This document shows, piece after piece, positions 1-8,222 of a DNA stretch of 64,000 nucleotides. This DNA is from an uncultured Gammaproteobacteria bacterium. Its GTDB lineage: Bacteria > Pseudomonadota > Gammaproteobacteria > Arenicellales > JAANXG01. The first letter of the stretch is position 1. The number at the start of each line of letters is the position of its first letter. The notes below the pieces were generated by a model. The model made no database searches and was not told the origin of the DNA. It saw only the letters and a list, made by a program, of their open reading frames with translations. Both the position numbers and the translations under genes were made by a program. The DNA is taken from positions 33,719 to 97,718 of the forward strand of contig CAMYJT010000004.1 in the NCBI GenBank assembly GCA_947258785.1, in the 5' to 3' direction.

Positions 1-1
1 C

Positions 2-103
2 GAAGGCTATGTTTGGGATCCCGTCATGGGGTGGGTACTCGCAGGTGCCGCCTTGGGCGCGGCCTCGCTGGGCAACAAGGGAGACTCAAAGGGTTCGCCT
101 TAA
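2..103 (+). CDS. C-terminal end of an unidentified protein (partial)
   Basis: An open frame enters from the left edge and ends at a TAA, giving 33 residues that include an alanine/glycine-rich hydrophobic stretch (VMGWVLAGAALGAASLG) and a short polar tail. The tail could be a membrane segment of a secreted or envelope protein. A strong terminator hairpin about 70 bases downstream supports this as a real gene end. The family is not recognisable from so little sequence. Confidence 0.5.
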   Translation, partial: EGYVWDPVMGWVLAGAALGAASLGNKGDSKGSP

Positions 104-170
104 ACCGATTAAGCACACGTAGGTGACGATATAGCTTACGTGCATCACCAATCTCTGATGTAACGAGTTG

Positions 171-201
171 CCAGCGGCTCTGTGAGCCGCTGGTTTTGTT
201 T
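171..201 (+). terminator. Rho-independent terminator
   Basis: A perfect 10-bp stem (CCAGCGGCTC / GAGCCGCTGG) with a 3-base loop is followed by TTTTGTTT. It closes the transcript of the partial gene on the left. Because it sits immediately before the Wza-like gene, that gene needs a promoter inside or very near the hairpin, or is read through it. Confidence 0.85.
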
Positions 202-222
202 GCTCCAGCCTCTAAAATTCCC

Positions 223-1269
223 GTGCCGACACCACTGTACCCAACAACGTTACACGACACACCACCTGACGCCCGCCGCGCCCGCCGTTGGGTCTGTACA
301 TTGCTGACCGCGGGCCTGGTTGCCTGTGCATCCAACTCAACGGATCCCGAGCAGTATGTCGCCCGCCAGAAGCAACTCGATACCGAGTCTTTGAACATGC
401 AGCTGGCCGCGGCGGCGGGCCGTCAGTCTGCCTCCCCCGCGGCCCTCGAGGAGTATCGCGTGGGGCCCGGGGATGTCCTGGAGATTGCGGTGTTTCAGGT
501 GGAGGAACTAAACCTCAAGGTCAGGGTGAACGGACGGGGAACCGTGATCGTCCCATTGCTCGGCGAAGTCGGCGTCGGCGACCGGACCACGGCCGAGGTC
601 GAGGAGATGGTGGCCGCCGAGCTGGGGGAAAGATATCTGCACGATCCGCAGGTCTCGGTGTTTGTCGCTGAATACCGGTCCCGCCAGATTACGGTGATGG
701 GATCGGTCAAGGAGCCGGCGGTGCACAGCGTGCAGCGGCCTCACACGGTGCTGGAATTGCTCTCGATGTCGGGCGGGCTCAATGAGAAGGCCGGTTACCG
801 GATCCATGTGCAGACGGCGATGCTGGATGCAGACAGCGGGCGGCCGGAGCCGCGCAATCTGGTCATCGATCTCAAATCCTTGTTGGAGAGCGGGGACGCT
901 GCGTACAATCTGGTGCTGAGGGGTGGCGATAGCGTCTACGTGCCGCAGGCGGGGGTGGTATTCGTGGAAGGCGCGGTGCGTAAACCGGGTGCCTACCAGA
1001 TGCAGGGCGAAACCAATGTCTTGAAGGCGATCGCCATGGCTGGGGGCAGCGAGTACGAGGCCAAAGAGGGCAGCATTCAGGTGTTTCGGAGCAGCGAAGA
1101 CGACGCCGTGATCGAGGTCGATCTGAAAGCCGTCCGCGCCAAGCAGGTTCCGGATGTACTCCTGCAAGACGGTGACATCGTCGTGGTCGGCAGCAATATA
1201 TTGAAACAGGGGTTTGCCGGGTTCTGGCGCGGCATCACCGGACTTTTCAGTTTTCAGAAGGGGTTGTAG
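223..1269 (+). CDS. Polysaccharide export lipoprotein, Wza/EpsE type
   Basis: Outer-membrane export channel subunit for exopolysaccharide or capsule. From the GTG chosen as start, the protein is 348 aa: an arginine-rich n-region, a hydrophobic segment and a lipobox-like LVAC with the lipidation Cys near residue 35. A Poly_export domain follows (YRVGPGDVLEIAVF), then two SLBB-like beta-grasp repeats (ITVMGSVKEPAVHSV and VFVEGAVRKPGAYQM, each followed by a SGGL or AGGS turn). An in-frame TTG 27 bases upstream lies inside the terminator hairpin and is less likely as start. The Wzc-like kinase gene follows after about 30 bases, the usual wza-wzc pairing. The class is clear; the exact polymer is unknown. 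Confidence 0.9.
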   Translation: MPTPLYPTTLHDTPPDARRARRWVCTLLTAGLVACASNSTDPEQYVARQKQLDTESLNMQLAAAAGRQSASPAALEEYRVGPGDVLEIAVFQVEELNLKVRVNGRGTVIVPLLGEVGVGDRTTAEVEEMVAAELGERYLHDPQVSVFVAEYRSRQITVMGSVKEPAVHSVQRPHTVLELLSMSGGLNEKAGYRIHVQTAMLDADSGRPEPRNLVIDLKSLLESGDAAYNLVLRGGDSVYVPQAGVVFVEGAVRKPGAYQMQGETNVLKAIAMAGGSEYEAKEGSIQVFRSSEDDAVIEVDLKAVRAKQVPDVLLQDGDIVVVGSNILKQGFAGFWRGITGLFSFQKGL

Positions 1270-1300
1270 TAGGACAACACACCGAGATGGTAAGCACGTT

Positions 1301-3598
1301 ATGAACACCGTTCACCACGAACCCAATCACGACGCAAACGTCTCACAGCTGCCGGTGGCCGCAGGGAGTCACGGTCACGGATCGACGGAGCTGGTACCCT
1401 TCGACCCGTACATGAATCCGCACGTTAGTGACGATGAGATCGATTTGCGGGAGATATGGAATGTCCTGGTCCGATATCGGTGGACCATTCTGATTTTTCT
1501 AGGAGTGGTGACCGCTACTACGGTCATCGCAACATTGCTCATGCGGCCGGTGTATCAGGCCGCGACCTTGCTGGAAATCATTCCGAGTTCACGCAATATT
1601 GTCAAATTCCAGAATCTGGAACAGTCCGAGCTCCAGCCCCGCGAGTTCATTCAAACCCAGGCTAACATACTGCGCAGTGAGTCGGTGGCCTCGGCCGCCA
1701 TTTCGAACTTAGGAATCGCTTCGCATCCGGAATTAAACGGACAGCTCGAGCAGCGCGGTATCGTCAGTGGAATCCGGCAGGTGCTGTCGGTGTTCAACAG
1801 CGCCGACGCGGTCTCCGATGAATACACCGAATTGGTCGGGGAACGCAAGCGTTTGGAACGCTTCGAGGAGCGGCTGAGGGTCGCTCCGATACGTAACTCG
1901 AATCTGTTCGAGGTCTCCTTCGAGAGTTTTGATCCCGTGCTGGCCGCGGACGTGGCCAACGCCGTATCCGAACAGTTCATCAAACTGAACGACGAACGCC
2001 GGTTCAATTCCACCTCCGGTGCGAAGTCGTTTCTCCAGCAGGAAATCCAACGGGTCCAGGCGAAGCTGGAGCGGTCAGAAAAGGATCTAAACGCGTTTGC
2101 CCGGAAACACCAGATCGTCGACCTCGAAGACAAGAACAACATCATGTCGACCCGTTTGCAGGAGCTTAACCGGTCTTTGACCGAGGTGCAGAGTGACCGG
2201 ATCCGGGCGGAGGCGTTGTACACACAGGCGCAGCACGGGCAGGTCGAGTCTCTGCCGGCGATACTGCAGGAAGACCTCATCCGCAACCTCAAGGAGGAAT
2301 ACACACGGTTGCAGGCCGAGTATTTCAAGCTCGCCAATATCTACAAGGACGCGTATCCCAAGCTGCAGCAGGTAAGGGCCCAGATGAGTCAGGTCAAACT
2401 GAGTCTCGATCAGGAAGTGGGCAAGATCGTAGCCAGCCTCAAGACCAACTTCGAACAGCTCAATGAGCGGGAGCGCCTGCTCCAGGTGGCGGTGAAAAGT
2501 CAAAAGAACGAGCTGTTGGATCTCCAGGACCGGGCGGTGCAGTTCAACATACTAAAGCGGGAGTGGGAGACCAATAAAGAGCTGTACAGTGGCCTGCTGG
2601 AGCGCATGAAGGAGGTCGGTGTCGCGGCCGGCATGGAAATGAACAACGTCGCCGTGATCGATCATGCTGCGGTGCCGATCAAACCGTCCAGTCCCAAACT
2701 GCTACTGAATTTCGGGATTGCCGGCATCCTCGGGCTGCTCGGTGGGGTCGGTTTGGCGTTTCTCCTGGCCTATCTCGACAACACCATCGCGACTCCCGAG
2801 GAACTCGAGCGTATTGCCCATGTTGCCAGTCTCGGCCTGTTGCCCAAGATCGACGCTAAAATATTGGACAACGACGCCTCGCTTGACCTCGTGTCCGAAG
2901 TTGCCCGCGACAGTGAGCTGTCGGAGGCATTTAGATCCATACGTACGAGTTTGATGTTCTCCTCGCCGCAGGGGGCACCGAAAAAACTGTATGTGACCAG
3001 TACGACTTTTTCGGAGGGTAAGACAACCAATGCCGTGAATCTCGCCATCGTGCTGGCCCAACAGGGCGCCAAAGTCTTGTTGGTCGACGCGGATTTGCGG
3101 AAGCCGCGCGTGCACAAAGTCTTCGGAATACCGTCCAGCCCCGGCTTGAGTGAGCACCTGGTGGGGCAGGAAAAGAGCAACCGGGTGTTTCGCACCAACA
3201 TCCACAACCTGTCCGTGATGGCGGCGGGCATACCGCCTCCGAATCCAGCCGAATTGTTGAATTCGTCGAAAATGGACGCCTTTTTACAGGTGGCGCAGGA
3301 CATGTTCGACTACGTGATCTGCGATGGACCGCCAATCATGGGGATCGCGGACGCCATTGTCACCAGCGTAAAAATGGATGGGGTCGTGTTAGTCGTTTCC
3401 ACCAATGGAGTCACCAAGGAGGCGCTGAAGGAATCGGTCAAGCGCTTGCGCTCGGTCCGCGCTCCATTGGTCGGCGCGATACTGAACATGGTGGAGATGA
3501 CCCGAAGCCAGTACGGGTACTACAACTCTTACTACCGATACCAACCCAGCGAGTCCAAGGAAGAGGAGCAGAGCGACCAACTTGCGGTGAATGTCTGA
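1301..3598 (+). CDS. Polysaccharide co-polymerase / tyrosine autokinase, Wzc type
   Basis: Inner-membrane chain-length regulator and BY-kinase (765 aa) that controls polymerisation and export through the Wza-like partner. A Wzz domain begins after about 50 residues with a first membrane helix (WTILIFLGVVTATTVIATLL). A long periplasmic coiled coil follows, then a second helix around residues 465-490 and a cytoplasmic P-loop kinase domain. The Walker A region reads TTFSEGKTTN near residue 570, with Ser where most relatives have Gly. Walker A' (LLVDADLRKPR) and Walker B (YVICDGPP) are present. The C-terminal tyrosine cluster YGYYNSYYRY is the autophosphorylation tail. The ATG start was preferred over a longer form that overlaps the upstream gene. 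Confidence 0.93.
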   Translation: MNTVHHEPNHDANVSQLPVAAGSHGHGSTELVPFDPYMNPHVSDDEIDLREIWNVLVRYRWTILIFLGVVTATTVIATLLMRPVYQAATLLEIIPSSRNIVKFQNLEQSELQPREFIQTQANILRSESVASAAISNLGIASHPELNGQLEQRGIVSGIRQVLSVFNSADAVSDEYTELVGERKRLERFEERLRVAPIRNSNLFEVSFESFDPVLAADVANAVSEQFIKLNDERRFNSTSGAKSFLQQEIQRVQAKLERSEKDLNAFARKHQIVDLEDKNNIMSTRLQELNRSLTEVQSDRIRAEALYTQAQHGQVESLPAILQEDLIRNLKEEYTRLQAEYFKLANIYKDAYPKLQQVRAQMSQVKLSLDQEVGKIVASLKTNFEQLNERERLLQVAVKSQKNELLDLQDRAVQFNILKREWETNKELYSGLLERMKEVGVAAGMEMNNVAVIDHAAVPIKPSSPKLLLNFGIAGILGLLGGVGLAFLLAYLDNTIATPEELERIAHVASLGLLPKIDAKILDNDASLDLVSEVARDSELSEAFRSIRTSLMFSSPQGAPKKLYVTSTTFSEGKTTNAVNLAIVLAQQGAKVLLVDADLRKPRVHKVFGIPSSPGLSEHLVGQEKSNRVFRTNIHNLSVMAAGIPPPNPAELLNSSKMDAFLQVAQDMFDYVICDGPPIMGIADAIVTSVKMDGVVLVVSTNGVTKEALKESVKRLRSVRAPLVGAILNMVEMTRSQYGYYNSYYRYQPSESKEEEQSDQLAVNV

Positions 3599-3689
3599 AC
3601 TCGATCGCCGTTGGGCCGGTTAACGCACACCCAAGGTGTTGCGCACAATGGTCTTGCATGGCTACGGTCCGATTGCGAAGTAGTACATT

Positions 3690-4976
3690 ATGACGCTAAG
3701 GTTACCGCGGATAGTCGGGGGCACGGTGCTGGTCTTTGTGTCGTGCGGAATCGTCGTGGTGGCGCTTATGCCGTGGCGGGCCGATTGGTTGGCCGAGCAC
3801 ATCCAGAATGGGCGAATACCTCCGCAGGGCTCGGCAGCGGTACTGCGGCCCTGGGCCCACCAGCCGGTTTGGACCTCGGCCAAGCTTTTGTTGACCATCG
3901 GGCCTTACTCGCCGGAGCGGATCGAGGATTTCTTGCTCACCAGTCTCAGGGCCAGACCCCTGCACGCACCGTCTTGGTTGGATCTGGCGGAACTGAAGGG
4001 CAGAGAGCAGCAGTCGGAACTGGCCCAGCAATACCTCGCGATTGCTAAGCGATTGTGGCCGCAGCGGCAGAGCCTGCGCTGGAGCATCGCCATGTTACAG
4101 ATCCGCCTGGGCTATACGGAGGCCGCTCTCGCATCGCTGGGTGACTATCTGAGCGCGTTTCCGGACCGGGCCGCCCAGGTGCTGGGGATTGCCCGCCGGT
4201 TGCAACCGGACGCCGCCAGTCTGATGAAGGCGTTGGCCTTGGGTGCGCAGGGCACCTTGGATAATCAGGAGCTTTTGTTTGCGAACGTGATCCGAACCGC
4301 TACCCGATTCAGGGATCCGGTACTGGCGAAGGCGGCGTGGGACGTCAGCCCGGACGCCGTACGCAAGGCGTCTCAAATCGTGTTGCCCTATCTGGCGCTG
4401 CTGACGCGCGAAGGCATGGGTGACGCGGCCCAGCAGGCCTGGACGGCGTTCACCGGAAGCCCGACCCCGCGGGGAACCCTCTACAATCCTGATTTCGAGC
4501 GAGCTCTCGTAGGTGGTGGACTGGGTTGGCAGATCTTGACGGTCGCCGGCGCGGAGTCGCGGCGTGACTGCCGCATCCGTCAAGACGGTGCGTGCAGCCT
4601 GCTGGTCGCTTTCGACGGCACGCGGAATGTTCACTTCCACCACGTACGTCAAATTGTGCTCATCAGCCCCGGGGAAACTTACGAGTTGAGCGGTTGGTGG
4701 CGCGGCGACGGCATTACCACGCGCTCAGGTGTATTCATCGACATCCGCGCGTTGGGTTCGCAACAGAGGCGTGCCGTGCGCCTCGCCGCGCAACGCGGCC
4801 ACTGGTCATGGGCACCGTTCCGCCTCGTCTTCTCGGCGCCACCTGACGCCGAGGTCGCTGGCATCCGGATACGGCGTAATAAGACCGACGCGCTGGATCG
4901 AAACATTGCCGGACATGTGTGGTTCGACGGACTGCGTCTCGAGCGCGTACCGGCCGCCGAGGGCCCGGAGGGGTGA
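3690..4976 (+). CDS. Membrane-anchored protein with helical repeats and a jelly-roll-like C-terminus (EPS locus)
   Basis: A 428-aa protein with an N-terminal signal anchor (residues 8-28). Residues 60-250 are alpha-helical and TPR-like (LAQQYLAIAKRLWPQRQSLRW, LGYTEAALASLGDYLSAFP). From about residue 265 (NPDFERALVGGGLGWQI) the sequence resembles carbohydrate-binding jelly-roll modules seen in exosortase-era EPS proteins, with GETYELSGWWRGD as the clearest piece. It lies 90 bases after the Wzc gene, and its stop overlaps the next start (GTGA), so the two are translationally coupled. Likely role: periplasmic or membrane scaffolding in polysaccharide assembly. That role is an inference from location; no catalytic motif is visible. 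Confidence 0.75.
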   Translation: MTLRLPRIVGGTVLVFVSCGIVVVALMPWRADWLAEHIQNGRIPPQGSAAVLRPWAHQPVWTSAKLLLTIGPYSPERIEDFLLTSLRARPLHAPSWLDLAELKGREQQSELAQQYLAIAKRLWPQRQSLRWSIAMLQIRLGYTEAALASLGDYLSAFPDRAAQVLGIARRLQPDAASLMKALALGAQGTLDNQELLFANVIRTATRFRDPVLAKAAWDVSPDAVRKASQIVLPYLALLTREGMGDAAQQAWTAFTGSPTPRGTLYNPDFERALVGGGLGWQILTVAGAESRRDCRIRQDGACSLLVAFDGTRNVHFHHVRQIVLISPGETYELSGWWRGDGITTRSGVFIDIRALGSQQRRAVRLAAQRGHWSWAPFRLVFSAPPDAEVAGIRIRRNKTDALDRNIAGHVWFDGLRLERVPAAEGPEG

Positions 4977-6766
4977 GCGTCAAACCGGATTCCAGCGCGC
5001 TTCAGGAGCTCGTCGAGCAAATCAACAATCGCGTGCCGCGGGCGGGTTGGGAGAAGCACCTGGACCAGCTCCTGCAGTGGCTCGCCAGTGGCGGCGAAAA
5101 CAACGGTCGGGAGGTGGAGCAGGCCGTCGAGGCGCTTGGCATCGAGCGTGCGGTATTCCGTGAGCGCTTGCTCCATGTGTTGGACAATCACTTGTTTGCA
5201 GCGGGTAACTCGCCCCACGCGACTCTCGGCCTCAAGCCGACGGCTGCTCCGGAAGCGGTGAGAGATCGGTTTCACCGGCTTGCGCAGGTCTTTCACCCGG
5301 ATCGGCGGACGGGGGAATCGAGTTCCATGGATTGGTGGACCGAGCGGACCGAGCGCATTAATCAGGCCTATTCGTCCATTAAACGCCGCGATGCGAATAG
5401 CGAGAGGCTGTCGGTGGTGGAGGCTTACCGCCGCGGATACGCCGCCGACGCCGATCCGAACAAAGCGGGTGCACCGACACTGTCCGAGCGTATAGCGACC
5501 GAGCTGCGTGGACTCCTCGGGGAAGGACAGGCATTTCGCCTGCGGTTTTTCATCAGCTTGTTTCTGATCTCGGCCGGGTTGATCTACTACGTGTATTCGG
5601 TCAACCGGCAGATCCCAACCGTGGACTCGGGGCAATTTGCCAAGCGCTGGGACCAGCACGAGGGCGCAACGCCGCTGCAGTCCGCCCGAAAGCCCGAACC
5701 GGAGGAGCGTGTCGAGCAGATTACCGCACAGGCGCCGCGTGACGCTCGCTCCCACAGCGCAGCGGGCTCGAGTAACGTCGCAGACGGAGGCCCCGGCTCA
5801 CCACCGGCACAGACGCGATCACCGAGCATTGCTGCGGATCCACAGGACAAGGCCGTCGACGCCGGTGTACTCGTCGCGGCGGGGCGGGCGCAACCCGGTG
5901 GGCGACCGCGCTCGGAGGACCGGCGGTCGGATTCGCGGGATCCGGAACGGCGCTCGACGAAGCCCTCACAGAATGGGGTGGTCGAGGATGCCCACCGCGA
6001 CACGCCGGTGGTGTCGCCGTCACAACCTGCGCGCAAGACCGGGTCGGCGCGTGCCAACCCGGTACGGGATGTTACATCTTCACCGGCGGACCCGGGCCCG
6101 ACCACCAACCGGACCCGCGCCGCATCACGAGATGACTCCGCTTCGATGAAGCCGCTGGACCAGGCGAAGCTTGCGACGAACCGCGCGCGTGTTTCAAATC
6201 CGGAATCAACGTTGTCTAAGCCGGCGGCTGTTCCGACGACTGGCGCCGGCCCGGATGAGTCGGCGCCCAGCGCGGTGGTTAAGACCGCGAGGGCGGCAGT
6301 CCCGGTACCGGACGAATCCATAGAATCCTCGCCCGAGGCGCGGGAGAAGACTGCCGCGGCGCCGCCGGAATTCCTGGCCAACCGGCCCCCCCAATCCGAC
6401 ACGGTTGTGTTGAGTCCCGAGCTAGTGATCACCGAGCTACTGAGGAATTGGTCCCGCGTCTACGCGCTGGGTGACGCGGATCTGGCCGCCAGTTTCTTCA
6501 CAGAAAATGCAGTCGACAACACGAACATCGGTCGCACGGCGATTCGGGAGAGCTACGCGCGATTTTTCGACCAGAGCGTGGCACGGGATCTGTCGTTCAA
6601 CGTCCAACGAATAAAAATCATTGATCACGGCAGGTACTTGGTGGAGGCCCGGTTCAGGCTTGAGGTAAGCTATCGAAACGGTTCGATTCGTTCCGTGAGC
6701 GATACCATCCGCATGTGGGTCCAACAATACAACGACGAATACAAGTTCCTGCGTATGGTGTACTAA
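4973..6766 (+). CDS. J-domain membrane protein with C-terminal NTF2-like domain
   Basis: A 597-aa protein of unusual architecture. Residues about 75-130 form a J-domain-like unit (HATLGLKPTAAPEAVRDRF then an intact HPD in FHPDRR). Near residues 190-212 there is one membrane helix (FFISLFLISAGLIYYVYSV). A 260-residue linker rich in Pro, Ser, Arg and acidic residues follows. The C-terminus from about 480 is NTF2/SnoaL-like (LLRNWSRVYALGDADLAASFF, then a beta-rich half). The GTG start lies in the GTGA overlap with the upstream gene. The J-domain suggests recruitment of an Hsp70 at the inner face of the membrane, with the NTF2-like domain outside. The function in polysaccharide export is unknown. 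Confidence 0.8.
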   Translation: MSVKPDSSALQELVEQINNRVPRAGWEKHLDQLLQWLASGGENNGREVEQAVEALGIERAVFRERLLHVLDNHLFAAGNSPHATLGLKPTAAPEAVRDRFHRLAQVFHPDRRTGESSSMDWWTERTERINQAYSSIKRRDANSERLSVVEAYRRGYAADADPNKAGAPTLSERIATELRGLLGEGQAFRLRFFISLFLISAGLIYYVYSVNRQIPTVDSGQFAKRWDQHEGATPLQSARKPEPEERVEQITAQAPRDARSHSAAGSSNVADGGPGSPPAQTRSPSIAADPQDKAVDAGVLVAAGRAQPGGRPRSEDRRSDSRDPERRSTKPSQNGVVEDAHRDTPVVSPSQPARKTGSARANPVRDVTSSPADPGPTTNRTRAASRDDSASMKPLDQAKLATNRARVSNPESTLSKPAAVPTTGAGPDESAPSAVVKTARAAVPVPDESIESSPEAREKTAAAPPEFLANRPPQSDTVVLSPELVITELLRNWSRVYALGDADLAASFFTENAVDNTNIGRTAIRESYARFFDQSVARDLSFNVQRIKIIDHGRYLVEARFRLEVSYRNGSIRSVSDTIRMWVQQYNDEYKFLRMVY

Positions 6767-6777
6767 CCGGATGTGCC

Positions 6778-8046
6778 TCACCACCGCGACAGCCGATGGA
6801 GCGCGGGGACCAGTGCCGCCATGTCCTCCGGAGTCCGCTGACCCGCCTCGGTGACGTAGGCGGTGACCAGCTCCGACGGCGTCACCTCGAAGATTGGAAC
6901 CGCCTCATCGTTGGACGGGTCTGGGACGAGTTCCACCGGCATCGCCATGGAGTAAGCGGTTTTCTCGCCGGCGTTCAGTTTGTCCATTGCGGTGGCGACG
7001 TAGCAGGGAACGGTACAGTGTTGTGCGGCCATGGCGGCCAGATGGCTGCCGATTTTATTCACGAAATCCCCATTGGGGAGGATGGTGTCGGCACCGACGA
7101 GGACGAGTTCAATGTGCCGCGATCGCAGCACGTGCGCGATCGCGCTGTCTGGTACCAGTGCGGTGCGGAGGCCGGTTCGGCGCAGCCACTCGACAACCCG
7201 GGTCCCTTCACTACCGGGCCGGGACTCAGCGACTACGATGAGCGACGGTGGCGGGTCGGCATAACCAAAGGCGGTCAGCAAGGTCTCCGACCGCGACAAG
7301 GTAAACACCCGCCGGCCGGCGGCGAGTTCTGCGGCGCCGCGCGCGGCCCGATCGTCTGCATCCATTGCGTTACCGATGGCCATTTGAGATTGCCGTTCGA
7401 GTTCGCCCGCCGACGGGTTACTGTGACAGGCGTGCATGACACGATTGATTCGATTCACCACTGCCGCCATGGCCGGCCGGGCGGCCAGCAGCTCTCGCGT
7501 TAAATTACACAGATCCCGCCACGCGCGATCGTCGTGCGGCCGGGTGTGATGGCACCAACCCGCCTGATCGCGGACCACCTCCAGGGCCCGGTAAGACAAG
7601 TCGGTGGAGCCGTGGGTGCGATCCGTTCGAATCTGATCCACCGTTGGCGCTACCCGGGTGTACGACGTCCAGAGTTGGGGCACCGTCTCACGGTGCAGGA
7701 TCTCGGTGGGCGGTACCCATTCGGCCTCTGTGGTCTCCCAGTCCAACACCGCATCGCGGCGTGCACACGCAAACAGGAACGGGTGAACGGTCCACCGCGT
7801 TGCCAGGGATTCGTCCTCCACCTGAAACGGTTCGCCGGTGCGCAACCAACGCACGGCATCGGCCAGTCCGGTCTCCTCCGCGATCTCACGGTAGGCGCTC
7901 TGTTCGGGGGTGCCCTCGACATGACCACTCACGCCGCTCCAACGCCCAGTGTACGAACCCACTGCCTCGCTGCGCCGCAGAAGCAAAATGTCCCCGCGAT
8001 TGCGCAGAAAACAGGTCACTACGTGTTTGACGGTCATTTCCACCAT
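6778..8046 (-). CDS. Nudix hydrolase fused to an eIF-2B alpha-like (R15P isomerase-like) domain
   Basis: A 422-aa two-domain protein. The N-terminal third is a Nudix domain (MTVKHVVTCFLRNRGDILLLRRSE, then the core REIAEETGL). The catalytic REUXEE part is intact, but the front of the box is about two residues shorter than the GX5EX7REUXEEXGU consensus. The C-terminal part has the eIF-2B / ribose-1,5-bisphosphate isomerase signature (VGADTILPNGDFVNKIGS). The ATG start puts the Nudix strand at residue 4; longer upstream forms would be Arg/Ser-rich and non-homologous. It may act on a nucleotide sugar or ribosyl phosphate, but the substrate cannot be read from sequence. It diverges from the transhydrogenase gene. 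Confidence 0.85.
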   Translation of the reverse strand: MVEMTVKHVVTCFLRNRGDILLLRRSEAVGSYTGRWSGVSGHVEGTPEQSAYREIAEETGLADAVRWLRTGEPFQVEDESLATRWTVHPFLFACARRDAVLDWETTEAEWVPPTEILHRETVPQLWTSYTRVAPTVDQIRTDRTHGSTDLSYRALEVVRDQAGWCHHTRPHDDRAWRDLCNLTRELLAARPAMAAVVNRINRVMHACHSNPSAGELERQSQMAIGNAMDADDRAARGAAELAAGRRVFTLSRSETLLTAFGYADPPPSLIVVAESRPGSEGTRVVEWLRRTGLRTALVPDSAIAHVLRSRHIELVLVGADTILPNGDFVNKIGSHLAAMAAQHCTVPCYVATAMDKLNAGEKTAYSMAMPVELVPDPSNDEAVPIFEVTPSELVTAYVTEAGQRTPEDMAALVPALHRLSRW

Positions 8047-8222
8047 GTCGCTGGTTCGATCACCAGCCGACGACCGGCGCGGCCCGCTCCGGTCGCTGGT
8101 GCAGCGCCGCCGTACAAGCCGCTGTTCGGTGGTTTGCGACGGCCGTTTCGAAAGATCCCATTTTCTCGAACTGGGCGGTGTGCGACACTGCCGGAATCGA
8201 TTGATTGCGACGGGTACTGACC

